A stretch of DNA of 64,000 bases from Pseudomonas sp. GGS8 (GCF_024168645.1 NZ_JALJWF010000001.1:5645501-5709500); one strand, 5' to 3'; numbered from the stretch's first letter, positions 44,824 to 53,988 are shown. Notes: generated from the sequence alone by a model not told the origin. Made by a program: numbers and translations.

Positions 44824-45228
44824 ATGCCAAGATTGTCATTCGCCGTCAGAATTTTGTTCGCATGCTGCCTTTTCATCGCAACCGCTAATCACATTCGTGC
44901 AGACGTTTCGCATGGATTGCTCTGGGACTACGGATACGGGCCTGGCGCTTACTTGGCTAGCCGTATTTTCTGGGGGGCGCTTACGTTTTTTGACCCGCTC
45001 GCAGCACTGCTACTGTTCATCAAGCCAAGAGCCGGAATCGTGCTTACGGTAGCCATTATTTTGGTAGACGTAACCCATAACACTTTTTATGTTGCATCGA
45101 AGCAGCAGTGGCTGGAGCCGTTCTACCTGTCCCAGATAGCTTTCCTTATCATAGTATTCTTACTCTCACCCATCGCTTGGAATCGCCCTGTTCGAGGCGT
45201 AGCGCTCACCAATCCAGTCCGAGTGTGA
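44824..45228 (+). CDS. Small hypothetical membrane protein
   Basis: The 134-residue protein has four likely membrane segments (about 5-24, 40-62, 70-88, 97-114) and a short basic tail. Motifs include GLLWDYGYGPGAYLASRIFW and ITFFDPLAALLLFIKPRAG-like stretches. No family function is recognised; similar short membrane proteins of unknown role occur in Pseudomonas accessory regions. It stands alone between IS66 pieces. Confidence 0.7.
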   Translation: MPRLSFAVRILFACCLFIATANHIRADVSHGLLWDYGYGPGAYLASRIFWGALTFFDPLAALLLFIKPRAGIVLTVAIILVDVTHNTFYVASKQQWLEPFYLSQIAFLIIVFLLSPIAWNRPVRGVALTNPVRV

Positions 45229-45451
45229 TTGGCTCCACTTATGAGGTAGAAGCTCTTCGATCTCAATGCCACATTCCTCATCGTTATGCCAGCGATCCCC
45301 CGCGCAAGCTGTATTCCCCGGACGTTTACGGCTTTTTCACGTCCGACATCGGTAGATTCAACTAAGCACTGCCAGCGCCCCTATCAAAATCCGCATGTCG
45401 TTCCCTCTTTTGGTTTGGCGGACGCTTACCGCTAAAAGATGAACGTACCGA

Positions 45452-46225
45452 TCAATCCGCCAGAAATGCCTCCAGAACAGGTGTCAGCCATTCTGGTCGA
45501 TCTTCTTGGGGCGAGTGATTCGCGAATGGAATATTCAAGAGCCTAGCGTTTGGCACCCGATCAGCGAGTTCAACTGCATTCGTGCGCGAGACAAGCATGT
45601 CTTCGTCGCCCCTGACCACCAGCAAATCGGCGGTGATGTTGCGCACAGCTTCGTTCGGATAGCCATCCGCGCCTGAATTGAGCCAGAGAGCCCGCAGCGC
45701 CACTGCCAATCGCTCAAAATCTGGTGCGGGATTCATGACCTGATAACTATCGTAGCTGTGCGGGAACATCTCGCGCCAGCTCTCGGCTGTTACCTCTGTA
45801 TACATGCCGCGCGTTGGGTCGTCTGCCTTCAATGCCCAGTGCGCGCCAATCGTTACCAGCTTGTCTATAGGGAGAGTGTTGGCGGCGGCAATCCGCAGTG
45901 CAGCTATGCCACCATCGCTATGGCCGATGATGCTGAAATGCTCAAGCCCCAGGTGCCTGACCACTGCTTCCACATCCTGCTGAATGCGCTTATAGGTCAG
46001 TCGTGATGGACCAAGTGTGGATTTTCCTTGGCCCCGGCTGTCGATGCCGATCAACCTGTAGTTCCGGCCCAAACGGGGCGTGATGGAATTAAAAGTCTCG
46101 ATGTCACCAAAACCGCCGTGGAGGAATACCAAGACAGGGCCTTCCTTGTTCCCTTGCTGTTCAAAGTAGAGGCTCGCGTGGTCTATCTCAATATGCTGAC
46201 CGTCCTGGTGATTGAACGTCGTCAT
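45452..46225 (-). CDS. Alpha/beta hydrolase
   Basis: The 257-residue protein has the oxyanion motif FLHGGFGDIETF near residue 33, the nucleophile elbow IGHSDGGIAAL (Ser near 103), an acid in VVRGDEDMLV near 206 and the catalytic His in FANHSPQED near 240. It is an esterase- or lyase-type hydrolase of unknown substrate. AAAGGGAAA precedes the ATG. Divergent neighbours on each side are IS66 fragments. Confidence 0.9.
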   Translation of the reverse strand: MTTFNHQDGQHIEIDHASLYFEQQGNKEGPVLVFLHGGFGDIETFNSITPRLGRNYRLIGIDSRGQGKSTLGPSRLTYKRIQQDVEAVVRHLGLEHFSIIGHSDGGIAALRIAAANTLPIDKLVTIGAHWALKADDPTRGMYTEVTAESWREMFPHSYDSYQVMNPAPDFERLAVALRALWLNSGADGYPNEAVRNITADLLVVRGDEDMLVSRTNAVELADRVPNARLLNIPFANHSPQEDRPEWLTPVLEAFLAD

Positions 46226-46344
46226 GTGCTTTTCCCTTTGTTGGATCGCTGTGTCGCGTGCAGGCTTCAGTCTACTGCTCTACATGATCGCATTTGCTAT
46301 GACAAATGGGTGTGACGGTTCACTAAGCGTTAGGATCAGAAAGG

Positions 46345-46508
46345 CGTATTGACCAGACGATGCTGGCAATCGAAGCGCCGGGCTGGGCACAGATTCGGCC
46401 GCATGAACGGGCATGATCCGTATGCTTACCTCAAGGACGTTTTGACTCGTCTGTCGACGCAGCGGGTGACGGAGGTTCATCAACTGTTACCGCATCAGTG
46501 GAGTCCGT
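46345..46508 (+). pseudogene. IS66 tnpC remnant with internal deletion
   Basis: CGTATTGACCAGACG (terminal-repeat-like) runs into the same 43 bases found at 43907-43949. The sequence then jumps to GCATGAACGGGCATGATCCG, encoding RMNGHDPYAYLKDVLTRLST and QRVTEVHQLLPHQWSP. Relative to the other copy, 91 bases are missing. It cannot encode a transposase. Confidence 0.78.
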
Positions 46509-46539
46509 CTAGCCTAACCAAGGCAGCTTCATCAGAAGC

Positions 46540-47037
46540 CTATACATCCAGCGTACGGACAAAGACATTCACGTCATTACCGTAGTACACGGAAGAGCCT
46601 TCATACTGAAACCGCAACTTAGATAAAACACGAGTAGATGCATTGTTATCGGGCCAGACGAGAGCAACACACTCTGAAAGACCTAGCACGTCACGCGCAT
46701 AATCGAGAATTGCCGCACCAGCCTCTGTAGCGTATCCATTGCCCCAAAAGACTTTAGCGAAACGGTATGCCAGTTGAAATCGATCAGTGGATTCTAGGGG
46801 GGCGAGGCTTATCCAGCCAATTGGTTTCCCCTGTAACTCCACACGCCAATGCCCTGGCCCCTCATGCGGTGCAGAATTTACATAGGCGAGAACTTCTTTC
46901 CGCCGAGAAGGGGTTGGGGCAACCACTCCGGTCGTGTAGCGCATGACCTCTGGGTCGGCCTCCATCGTCATCACAAAACTGACATCATCCGACGACAGAC
47001 GCGTTATCAAAAGTCTACGGGTCTTAAACGTCGCCAT
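46540..47037 (-). CDS. GNAT family N-acetyltransferase (RimJ/RimL type)
   Basis: The 165-residue protein starts MATFKTRRLLITRLSSDDVS and contains MEADPEVMRYTTG, the acetyl-CoA motif VFWGNGYATEAGAAILDYAR near 106 and VWPDNNASTRVLSKLRFQYE near 131, all typical of RimJ/RimL-like acetyltransferases acting on protein N-termini or small amines. TTGGAG stands before the ATG at 47037; an ATG nine codons upstream is less likely. Confidence 0.9.
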   Translation of the reverse strand: MATFKTRRLLITRLSSDDVSFVMTMEADPEVMRYTTGVVAPTPSRRKEVLAYVNSAPHEGPGHWRVELQGKPIGWISLAPLESTDRFQLAYRFAKVFWGNGYATEAGAAILDYARDVLGLSECVALVWPDNNASTRVLSKLRFQYEGSSVYYGNDVNVFVRTLDV

Positions 47038-47195
47038 TGCGCAACTCCAATGCTGATTACTCACCGCAGGCAGTCTACTGACGCGGCGCCGATTCGGACA
47101 ATAGCCGATGCCCTAACCCGTTCACGAGCGCGGATGGCTATTGAACGCGTGGTCCACATGTGTTTGCCAGCCGCTTACCGTGAGCTTGCTCAGTG

Positions 47196-47504
47196 ATCCG
47201 CATCGATGCCATCTGGCTCGCCACCGAACCGATGGACATGCGCGCCGGTACCGAGACAGCGTTGGCCCGAGTGATTGCGGTATTCGGTGCGGCGAAGCCG
47301 CACTGCGCTTATCTCTTAGCCAATCGCCGAGCCAACCGGATGAAAGTCCTGGTGCACGATGACATCGGCATCTGGCTAGCAACGCGACGATTGAATCAAG
47401 GCAAGTTTTACTGGCCAGGCATTCGGCGCGGCTCGGAAGTCGAACTCGATAACGAGCAGCTTCAGGCGTTAGTGTGTAAGCGTCTGCCGAACCCACCTTC
47501 CTGA
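47196..47504 (+). pseudogene. tnpB: IS66 accessory protein TnpB, C-terminally truncated
   Basis: The 102-codon frame matches IS66 TnpB: RIDAIWLATEPMDMRAGTET, then NRRANRMKVLVHDDIGIWLA and RLNQGKFYWPGIRRGSEVEL. It breaks off after QLQAL into VCKRLPNPPS, where GTAAGCGTCTG, a terminal-repeat-like sequence, lies. The normal tail and tnpC are missing, so this is a remnant fused to an IS end. Confidence 0.85.
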
Positions 47505-47599
47505 TGCCTACGCTTAGGGAGATGGAGCCATCTATTGAGATGCCCTCTCCCGTCGGGCAAACTCCGGTTGCTTCATTGGCCGATAACAGGAGTTTACGG

Positions 47600-47854
47600 A
47601 TGCCATTTCCACTGACGGAACATAATGCCTTGTTGGCCCTAAAGGGCGTGGGGCCGGCCGTTATCGTTCGCCTTGCGCAGATGGGCATTGACTCGCTAGC
47701 TGTGCTCAGCAAAGCGAATGTTTGTGACATCCTGGCTCAGGCATCGTCAGCAGTGGGATCGACTTGCTGGAAGAATAGCCCCCAAGCTCGGGGCGCCATT
47801 AACGCGGCCATTGAGCTTGCAAAGGACTCTCAGTTGAGCACACCTAGTGCGTAA
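47600..47854 (+). CDS. Helix-hairpin-helix protein resembling the TfoX/Sxy C-terminal domain
   Basis: The 84-residue protein has LLALKGVGPAVIVRLAQMGI (about 10-29), a helix-hairpin-helix like that of the TfoX C-terminal domain, and a second part WKNSPQARGAINAAIELAKD. The N-terminal TfoX domain is absent. CAGGAG lies nine bases before the ATG. Its end overlaps the start of the next gene by eight bases, so the two are coupled. Confidence 0.75.
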   Translation: MPFPLTEHNALLALKGVGPAVIVRLAQMGIDSLAVLSKANVCDILAQASSAVGSTCWKNSPQARGAINAAIELAKDSQLSTPSA

Positions 47855-48560
47855 AGCTGATCGCTTATTTCAATTGGTAAATCTGATTCGTGTCCATCAG
47901 CCAATCTCTGCTGAACGACTGGCTAGCCGAATTGGCGTTTCCGTTCGCTCAATCTATCGATACATCGACGACCTTTCCTTCAGTGGAATCCCAATCTATG
48001 GTACCGCTGGCGTGGGGTATGCCTTGGATGCCGATTTTGAGATGCCGCCTTTAACGTTGAACAGGCTCGAACTGGATGCATTGATGCTTGGGATGGAAAT
48101 GCTTTCAGCTTCCGCCGATAACGATCTAAGTGCTGCTGCAAGGATGTTGTTGAGCAAAATCTCAGCGTCCATAGTCCATCACAAGGTTGACCCCAGCACG
48201 GCAAAAATCAGGGCACTTGGAACCACACCTTCCTCGACGCGTGGCCATTTGGCAACCCTTCGAAATGCCATCGAAAACACTCAGGCGCTGAAGATAACTT
48301 ATACCAGCTTGGACGGCGCGGTTTCGCAACGCCTCATTTCCCCCCTTGGCCTTTTCTACTGGGGAGGAAAGTGGACAGTTGGAAGCTGGTGTAGTACCAG
48401 GGCGGCTTACCGCGATTTTAGGGTCGATCGCATAACCTCCATCACTTTTGCCCAACAACCATCACCCAACAATCCAGCCCTTGATCTCCAAGCGTATATG
48501 AAGCACCAGGCAAGCCAGTGGAAAGCGATCACCACTACTGACACTACGCTGTCAGTATGA
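47847..48560 (+). CDS. YafY/PafC-type WYL-domain transcriptional regulator
   Basis: The 237-residue protein has an N-terminal winged helix (RLFQLVNLIRVHQPISAERL, RIGVSVRSIYRYIDDLSFSG) and a WYL domain (about 135-215, LKITYTSLDGAVSQRLISPL, GLFYWGGKWTVGSWCSTRAA, YRDFRVDRI), a sensor of nucleic acids or small ligands. The start is GTG at 47847 inside the end of the preceding gene. Homologues are often next to a small ABM-like gene, as here, where they may act on that gene. Confidence 0.87.
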   Translation: MRKADRLFQLVNLIRVHQPISAERLASRIGVSVRSIYRYIDDLSFSGIPIYGTAGVGYALDADFEMPPLTLNRLELDALMLGMEMLSASADNDLSAAARMLLSKISASIVHHKVDPSTAKIRALGTTPSSTRGHLATLRNAIENTQALKITYTSLDGAVSQRLISPLGLFYWGGKWTVGSWCSTRAAYRDFRVDRITSITFAQQPSPNNPALDLQAYMKHQASQWKAITTTDTTLSV

Positions 48561-48604
48561 GCCACTGATAATTGGGACTCCTTAACACACAGAAGGCCAT
48601 CCCT

Positions 48605-48913
48605 ATGCAGCACTCATCTCATGTACTCGAATTAGCCATTTTCAAGGTCAAACAGGAATGCGTTGCGCAAGTGCCTGTGCTCCGCGCAGGGCTTCGTGAA
48701 ACGTTAAAGACCTTTCCTGGTTTGATTGAGTACCGTGCCTACTGCCCGATGAGCGACGACCGAATCTTCGCGGACTTAGCAATGTGGGACAGTCTTGAGA
48801 ACGCACAAAAAGTGGCAAAGGCGTTCAACGATGGAGATCCGAGATTCTCTGAGTATATGTACGCTATTGAAAACCTGACGTTCATGAGTCACCTCGTTCC
48901 AGAGATGAGTTGA
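48605..48913 (+). CDS. Small ABM/ferredoxin-like alpha-beta barrel protein
   Basis: The 102-residue protein has strands VLELAIFKVKQECVAQVP and LIEYRAYCPMSDDRIFADLA followed by MWDSLENAQKVAKAF, typical of antibiotic-biosynthesis-monooxygenase-like dimeric barrels. The reaction is unknown. It lies 44 bases after the WYL regulator and is probably its target or cotranscribed partner. Confidence 0.65.
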   Translation: MQHSSHVLELAIFKVKQECVAQVPVLRAGLRETLKTFPGLIEYRAYCPMSDDRIFADLAMWDSLENAQKVAKAFNDGDPRFSEYMYAIENLTFMSHLVPEMS

Positions 48914-48942
48914 CCCCCGACGGACTGCCAGAGCAGACAAGA

Positions 48943-48976
48943 GACACCGATGCCTTTGCTGTCAGGCATCGGTGTC
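48943..48976 (+). terminator. Strong hairpin after the ABM-like gene
   Basis: The perfect 12-bp stem GACACCGATGCC / GGCATCGGTGTC has a 10-base loop. No T-run follows, so termination may be weak or Rho-assisted. Confidence 0.6.
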
Positions 48977-49195
48977 GTCACTTCCAGTGTAAGTTTCTCA
49001 GATCACCTATTGCTAGGTTCCGGGCTGCAAACTGACGTTATATGATGAAACCGTTTCGAAAAAACGTATCGTCCGCCGTATCCGTCCGGCGGTGTCCTCT
49101 AGCCCGCCCTGAAAAGCGATGGTATCCGTCCTTTGGGCGAGTCGGCGAAACAGAGTGACTCGTCTTCTCACCGGCTACACCGGAGCACGCTAAAC

Positions 49196-49957
49196 CTAGG
49201 TCAGATTCAACCCGCCGTCTGAGAGGAGTATCTCGCCGGTTAAGTAGTCCGACTCGACCAGCATTGCAACAGCTTTTGCGATGTCGTCTGGGCTAGCGGC
49301 CCTGCGCATAGGTGCGCGAGTTCGCCACAACTCTTGGGCACCTGTCCACTCTGCGGTCAGAGGCGTGTCGACCAAGCCAGGCGCCACAGCGTTTACGCGA
49401 ATTTCTGGCCCCAGCGATACCGCGAGCAAGCGGGTCATGTGATTAAGCGCAGCTTTGCTTACCGCATAGGGAATCGATGCGCCCTTAGGACGGATACCGG
49501 CATGCGAACTGATGTTTACGACGCAACCTGCTCGACGGTAACGGGCGGCATCGCGCAATGCCGACTCGGCCAATGCGACTAGGTGGAACGGCGCCACGAC
49601 ATTAACCTCGTTAAGTTCATGCCACACCGTCGAGTTGGCCGAGGCAAGGTCGCCGTGCGGAATGACTCTGCTAATACCGGCGTTATTGACCAATACGTCG
49701 AGCTGCCCCCACGCGGCGATCGCCTCGTTAATAAGCCTGACCCTGTCAGCTTCGAAAGCAAGATCAGCTTGCACGTAAATAGCCTGCTTCATTTCGGCAA
49801 CCATAGCGCGTCCCGTATCCGCAGAATTTCGCGAATGGAGCACCACCGCATAGCCTGCCCGGCTTAGTACACGTGCAATGGCTGCGCCGATACCGGAAGT
49901 GGATCCTGTAACCAACGCGACGCGTAATACGTTATCGATTGTCGGATTGGGTTTCAT
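49196..49957 (-). CDS. SDR family oxidoreductase
   Basis: The 253-residue short-chain dehydrogenase has [20 protein letters not shown] near residue 15, NNAGISR near 91, Ser in NISSHAG near 148, Tyr-x3-Lys in [13 protein letters not shown] near 162 and a C-terminal [17 protein letters not shown]. Substrate unknown. It is the right-hand gene of the accessory island; an upstream 280-base gap on its 3' side holds only the hairpin of the preceding gene and a GAAACCGTTTC palindrome near 49047. Confidence 0.9.
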   Translation of the reverse strand: MKPNPTIDNVLRVALVTGSTSGIGAAIARVLSRAGYAVVLHSRNSADTGRAMVAEMKQAIYVQADLAFEADRVRLINEAIAAWGQLDVLVNNAGISRVIPHGDLASANSTVWHELNEVNVVAPFHLVALAESALRDAARYRRAGCVVNISSHAGIRPKGASIPYAVSKAALNHMTRLLAVSLGPEIRVNAVAPGLVDTPLTAEWTGAQELWRTRAPMRRAASPDDIAKAVAMLVESDYLTGEILLSDGGLNLT

Positions 49958-50143
49958 CTGGATATCTCGAATTGGTTGCTAGAAAGCCATCACCGTAGCA
50001 CCAAGCGGGCAACGTCGGCGTCAGGCGGTCACTTAGGCAGGTATCCATTTTCAAATCAGGTTAGCGCTTATTCTGTGGCGCATCATGGTAATGACACAAG
50101 GCGGCGTAGCCATTCTCAGCGCTTCCTGACTCCACAAATAAAA

Positions 50144-50185
50144 GAATATTTATTCCACCAGATTGCGTTTTGAGAATTATTATTC
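50144..50185. promoter_or_regulatory. Two operator-like AT-rich palindromes upstream of the Gfo/Idh/MocA gene
   Basis: GAATATTTATTC (50144-50155) and GAATTATTATTC (50174-50185) start exactly 30 bases apart, about three helical turns. Each is followed by C and the second by CATAAAT. They resemble the GGAA-N6-TTCC sites reported for IolR-type RpiR regulators. Assignment to a regulator is inference. Confidence 0.45.
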
Positions 50186-50229
50186 CATAAATAGCCCTCC
50201 TGAAAATAAAAATCCAAAGGACCCCGGCT

Positions 50230-51345
50230 ATGCGCGAACTCGGTATCGGACTCATCGGCACAGGTTTCATGGGCCGCGCCCACGCACTGGCCTTTCGCAA
50301 TGTCAGCGCTGTTTTTGAATTGCCGCTGACGCTCAAACTCGCCGCCCTTGCCGACGCCGACCCACAGCGCGCGCGTCACTGCGCCGACGCCTGGGGCTTC
50401 GATGCGGCCCATAGCGACTGGCAACAGCTGATCGATGACCCCAAGGTCAACCTGATCGCCATCACCACCCCTAATCATCTGCACTACCCCATGGCCATGG
50501 CTGCCATCGCCGCCGGTAAACCGGTGTACTGCGAAAAGCCGCTGGCGGTGAGCCTCGAACAGGCCAGTGCCATGCGTCTTTCCGCCAAAGCCGCCGGGGT
50601 GGTGACGCGGGTCGGTTATAACTATCAGCACAACCCGATCATCGGCCTGGCTCGGGATTTGATTCAAAACGGAACGCTGGGGCAGATCATCAGTTTCCAG
50701 GGCGAGTTCAGCGAAGACTTCATGGCCGATCCCGTTTCACCCTGGTCCTGGCGCTGTGACACCGATTACGCCGGTGGGGCTCTGGCGGACCTGGGCAGTC
50801 ACTTGCTGGCCATGGCCCGCCATCTGCTGGGCGACGTCGAGGCGGTGTGCGCAGATACCCAGACCGTACACCCGCAACGCCCCGTCACATTGGGTGGTCA
50901 GGAACGACGCGAGGTCGCAGTCGACGATCAGGTCCACGCGTTGCTGCGCTTCACCAATGGCGCGCGAGGGACGTTCAGCAGCAGCTGGCTCAAACACGGT
51001 TACAAGAATCACCTGAGATTTGAAATCAGCGGCACCCAAGGCACCCTGGCGTTCGATCAGGAACGTTTGAATGAACTGCGGCTGTATCGCGCGGGACAAG
51101 GCGGTTTCCAACGGCTGCTGGCGGGGCCAGACTTGCCGGGTTACGCCGCCTTCAGCCCGGCGCCGGGGCACCAGCTGGGTTACAACGAACTCAAGACCCT
51201 TGAAGTGCATGAGCTGGTGATGGCGCTGGCCGGCCTCGGCCAGGACGGGACCGATTTCGAGCAGGCATGGGAAGTCGAACGCCTGGCGACGGCGATTCGT
51301 CTGGCGGCACGGGAGTCACGGTGGGTCAGGATCGAGGAAATCTGA
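50230..51345 (+). CDS. Gfo/Idh/MocA family oxidoreductase
   Basis: The 371-residue NAD(P)-dependent dehydrogenase has the Rossmann motif GIGLIGTGFMGRAHALAFRN near residue 5, ITTPNHLHYPMAM near 78, the catalytic EKP in KPVYCEKPLAVSL near 97 and DLGSHLLAMARHLLGDVEAV near 186. Enzymes of this family oxidise inositols, sugars or related polyols. The AAGGA ribosome site stands before the ATG. The double palindrome upstream suggests dedicated control, but the regulator gene is not in the window. Confidence 0.92.
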   Translation: MRELGIGLIGTGFMGRAHALAFRNVSAVFELPLTLKLAALADADPQRARHCADAWGFDAAHSDWQQLIDDPKVNLIAITTPNHLHYPMAMAAIAAGKPVYCEKPLAVSLEQASAMRLSAKAAGVVTRVGYNYQHNPIIGLARDLIQNGTLGQIISFQGEFSEDFMADPVSPWSWRCDTDYAGGALADLGSHLLAMARHLLGDVEAVCADTQTVHPQRPVTLGGQERREVAVDDQVHALLRFTNGARGTFSSSWLKHGYKNHLRFEISGTQGTLAFDQERLNELRLYRAGQGGFQRLLAGPDLPGYAAFSPAPGHQLGYNELKTLEVHELVMALAGLGQDGTDFEQAWEVERLATAIRLAARESRWVRIEEI

Positions 51346-51408
51346 ACCGCGACTCGGGCCATACCCGCCAGTCGCGCACAGCGCTGCTGGCGGTAAACAA
51401 GAACAGGC

Positions 51409-51630
51409 TTACTGAGTGACGCAACGGGTCAGGGTCGTGGTTCGGGTCACCTGCCCCTCAGCCCTCATATCACCCTGCACATCGGTACTTTCGGTGGTCG
51501 AACAGGTACGAACCGGTGTCGGTGGCGGCGCAGCCGGGGGTGGAGGCGGCGGACTGGCACAACCACCCAGAATCGCCATGCAGAGTGCGAGCGACAGTGG
51601 CGAAAAAGCACATTTCCCAAAACTGTTCAT
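51409..51630 (-). CDS. Small proline-rich lipoprotein
   Basis: The 73-residue precursor starts MNSFGKCAFSPLSLALCMA and has a lipobox in ILGGCAS, then a run of Pro and Ala (seven Pro in a row at most broken by Ala) and a short hydrophilic tail with two Cys (RTCSTTES, LTRCVTQ). It should be a small envelope lipoprotein of unknown role. The ATG at 51630 is chosen to fit the signal peptide. Confidence 0.72.
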   Translation of the reverse strand: MNSFGKCAFSPLSLALCMAILGGCASPPPPPPAAPPPTPVRTCSTTESTDVQGDMRAEGQVTRTTTLTRCVTQ

Positions 51631-51823
51631 AGGCTGACCCGCAGTAAGTAATCGACATTTTCCATGACACGAAAACCACACCGCGCATCCGCGGTCCCGT
51701 CACAGAAAAGAAATACCTCGCATTCCTTATAGCCCAGCCACCCGCCAATGCCAGAAAGACAGCGATCATTGCCGCAGGAATGGACAGGTACACCGCCAAA
51801 ATCCCGCTCGCCTGACAAATAGT

Positions 51824-51849
51824 CATCGCGAGCAAGCTCGCTCCCACAG
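51824..51849. repeat. Single REP unit
   Basis: CATCGCGAGCAAGCTCGCTCCCACAG is one unpaired REP between the lipoprotein and DUF1652 genes. Confidence 0.8.
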
Positions 51850-51880
51850 CGGGCCGGGGTATGTCTGCGAGATAAGACGC

Positions 51881-52129
51881 CTACCGAGCGGAGGACCGAT
51901 GCAAGCCACTGCTTTCAAGCTCATAGCGCAACTCTTCAGCCAAAGCGGCCACCGCCTCCGACGTCCTGAGCGTCGCCACACTCAACCCGCTGACCACCAG
52001 ATCCACCTGCCCCGTCGCCGGGTGATAAAGCTTCACCGTCAACGAATTATCCCCCGTGAGCACACACTCACAGGCCAACGGCGAAAAGCTCCGCTCCAGT
52101 TGCGTACGCAATTGCGCCAGATAACTCAT
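51881..52129 (-). CDS. DUF1652 domain-containing protein
   Basis: The 82-residue protein is of a Pseudomonas-specific small family (LRTQLERSFSPLACECVLTG, LTVKLYHPATGQVDLVVSGL). The function is unknown. An 82-codon length is normal for the family. Confidence 0.8.
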   Translation of the reverse strand: MSYLAQLRTQLERSFSPLACECVLTGDNSLTVKLYHPATGQVDLVVSGLSVATLRTSEAVAALAEELRYELESSGLHRSSAR

Positions 52130-52322
52130 CCCGACTTACCTTGGCGACGACGCAAAATCGACTGCCCGTTTGTTTTGCTCGCACCCATGTGGCTGTTCCT
52201 ATTGCTGCATTGAAAGGGACGCGACAGCGGGCCGAAGCCACGTATCGCACCCTGACAGCCTAGAAAAAGCCCCATCCGGGTAACACATGAAATTGCACCA
52301 CCCGCACTGGTGCATTTGCACC

Positions 52323-53819
52323 TTAACACCGCCCCTTGGTCCGCCTCTCGCCGGAGAAAAGACCTCGTTCGCGGGCCCAGACAATCGCCTCGCTACGGCT
52401 ATGCACGTCGAGCTTGGAGTACACCGTCGACACATGATTGCGCACCGTATTGGGTGCCAGTTTCAGACGCGCAGCAATCTCTTTGTCGGCCAGGCCTTCA
52501 CAGATCAGGCCGAGCACATCGCGCTCCCGGGCGGTCAGGTCGGTGAACGACACACTGGGCAATTGCGGTGAATTGACGTTTTTCACGTTGGCGAGTTTTT
52601 CGATCAGCGTACGGCTGAACCAGGACGCATCTTTCATTACCTCTTCGATCGCCGACACCAACTCCAACTCGGTGCGTTTGCGCTCGGTGATGTCCATCAA
52701 CACCAGCAGGTAGCAAGAGCCGTCCTGAATATTCACGGTGTCCGCCGAGACCGCACAATCAATCAACCCGGCGTCTTTCCTGCGCACCCGGACATCAATG
52801 CGATCCACGCTTCCGGTTTTCTCCAGCGCCGTAAACAGTCGCGTGCGAGCGCCCGCGTCATCGATGAAATCGAGTTGCGCCACGGTTTTGCCGAGCACCT
52901 CATCACTGGGGTACGCCAGGGACTCAAGGAAGGCTTCGTTGACATCCATCACCACTTGATCGTCAGCGCGACACACCATGATCGGTACCGGCGTCAGACG
53001 AAAAGCTTTGGCGAACCGTTCCTCGCTCTGGCGCAGGGCGATTTCGGCCTTGTGCCGAAGCTCCATGTCGACGAAGGAAAACAGCATGCAAGCTTCGTCG
53101 TTGAGCTCAAGCGGTTGCCCGGCAACAATCACCTGTCTGCTGCCTCCGTTCGGCAATTGCAGTTCGGCCTGCATCTGCGGAATGGTGGCGCCGTCACGCA
53201 GTCGCTGCTTGGCCAAATCCTTGTTTTCGGCACGTTCCAGCACATCCAGTTCATAGGTCGAAGCGCCGATCACCTGATCCCGGGCATAGCCGGTCATGTC
53301 CACGAAGCCCTGGTTGACTTTGATGTAGCGCAAATCGCTGAGGCGGCAGATCACCGCCGGGGCCGGGTTGGCGTTGAATGTTTTTTCGAAACGCTGCTCG
53401 GCGCTGGCCCAGTCGGTGACGTCGCTCATGATCAGCACCAACGATTCCGGCTCACCGACACGGTTCGCCAGCACCATGCTGCGCACGCTGAGAACCCAGG
53501 TGCGCTCGTCGTTTTCCACCGACGTCAACTCGACCAGCACATCGCTGAACATCTCGCCACGGGCCACGCGGCTGATTGGATAGTTCTCGGTCGCGACCGG
53601 GTGATTGTTGCGATAACGCAAGGCAAAACGCTTGGCGTACTCGCCGGCATTGGCCCCCAACTCGCCAATCTCGCTGACACCGTGCATGGCCAGCGCGGCA
53701 TCATTGGCCCAGAGAATGGTCTGGTCGAGTTCCAGCAGAATCACCCCATCAGACAGGCCGGCGATGATCTGCTGCAACTGGCGGCGATTGGTCTCGGTGG
53801 TCAGGACGTCCTGGCTCAT
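52323..53819 (-). CDS. Multi-PAS LuxR-type transcriptional regulator
   Basis: The 498-residue cytoplasmic protein has three or four PAS domains (about 10-130, 135-250, 265-385; typical LLELDQTILWANDAALAM, RYIKVNQGFVDMTGYARDQV, VVMDVNEAFLESLAYPSDEV, each with a PAC end such as LVLMDITERKRTE). A C-terminal LuxR/GerE helix-turn-helix follows (about 425-490, LTARERDVLGLICEGLADKE, KLAPNTVRNHVSTVYSKLDV). It should sense a small ligand or redox state and act directly on DNA. It stands alone; its targets are not evident. Confidence 0.88.
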   Translation of the reverse strand: MSQDVLTTETNRRQLQQIIAGLSDGVILLELDQTILWANDAALAMHGVSEIGELGANAGEYAKRFALRYRNNHPVATENYPISRVARGEMFSDVLVELTSVENDERTWVLSVRSMVLANRVGEPESLVLIMSDVTDWASAEQRFEKTFNANPAPAVICRLSDLRYIKVNQGFVDMTGYARDQVIGASTYELDVLERAENKDLAKQRLRDGATIPQMQAELQLPNGGSRQVIVAGQPLELNDEACMLFSFVDMELRHKAEIALRQSEERFAKAFRLTPVPIMVCRADDQVVMDVNEAFLESLAYPSDEVLGKTVAQLDFIDDAGARTRLFTALEKTGSVDRIDVRVRRKDAGLIDCAVSADTVNIQDGSCYLLVLMDITERKRTELELVSAIEEVMKDASWFSRTLIEKLANVKNVNSPQLPSVSFTDLTARERDVLGLICEGLADKEIAARLKLAPNTVRNHVSTVYSKLDVHSRSEAIVWARERGLFSGERRTKGRC

Positions 53820-53988
53820 TGGATCTCCACAATTGCGGCAGCGCCTTTGCGCGCGGCCCAGTGAAGATTACGACCGCAGACGCTGGTGATAGTGCAAAGC
53901 CCGGCACCCGCGCTCCTCCCAAAGTAGCCCTATGCTCAATAGGGAAAGAGTGGTTTAGTGCCGCTCTTTGCGTATCTGGAGAGTTGCC

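Noticed and set aside
49043-49056. LacI-like palindrome GAAACCGTTTC upstream of nothing obvious
   Set aside because: It lies at the 3' side of both neighbours, with no gene to control.
41214-49957. Resemblance of the accessory island to an integron cassette array (single small genes, GTTAGG-like core at about 46329)
   Set aside because: Genes are on both strands and no repeated attC-like palindromes or integrase are seen; the recurrent sequences are IS66 ends.
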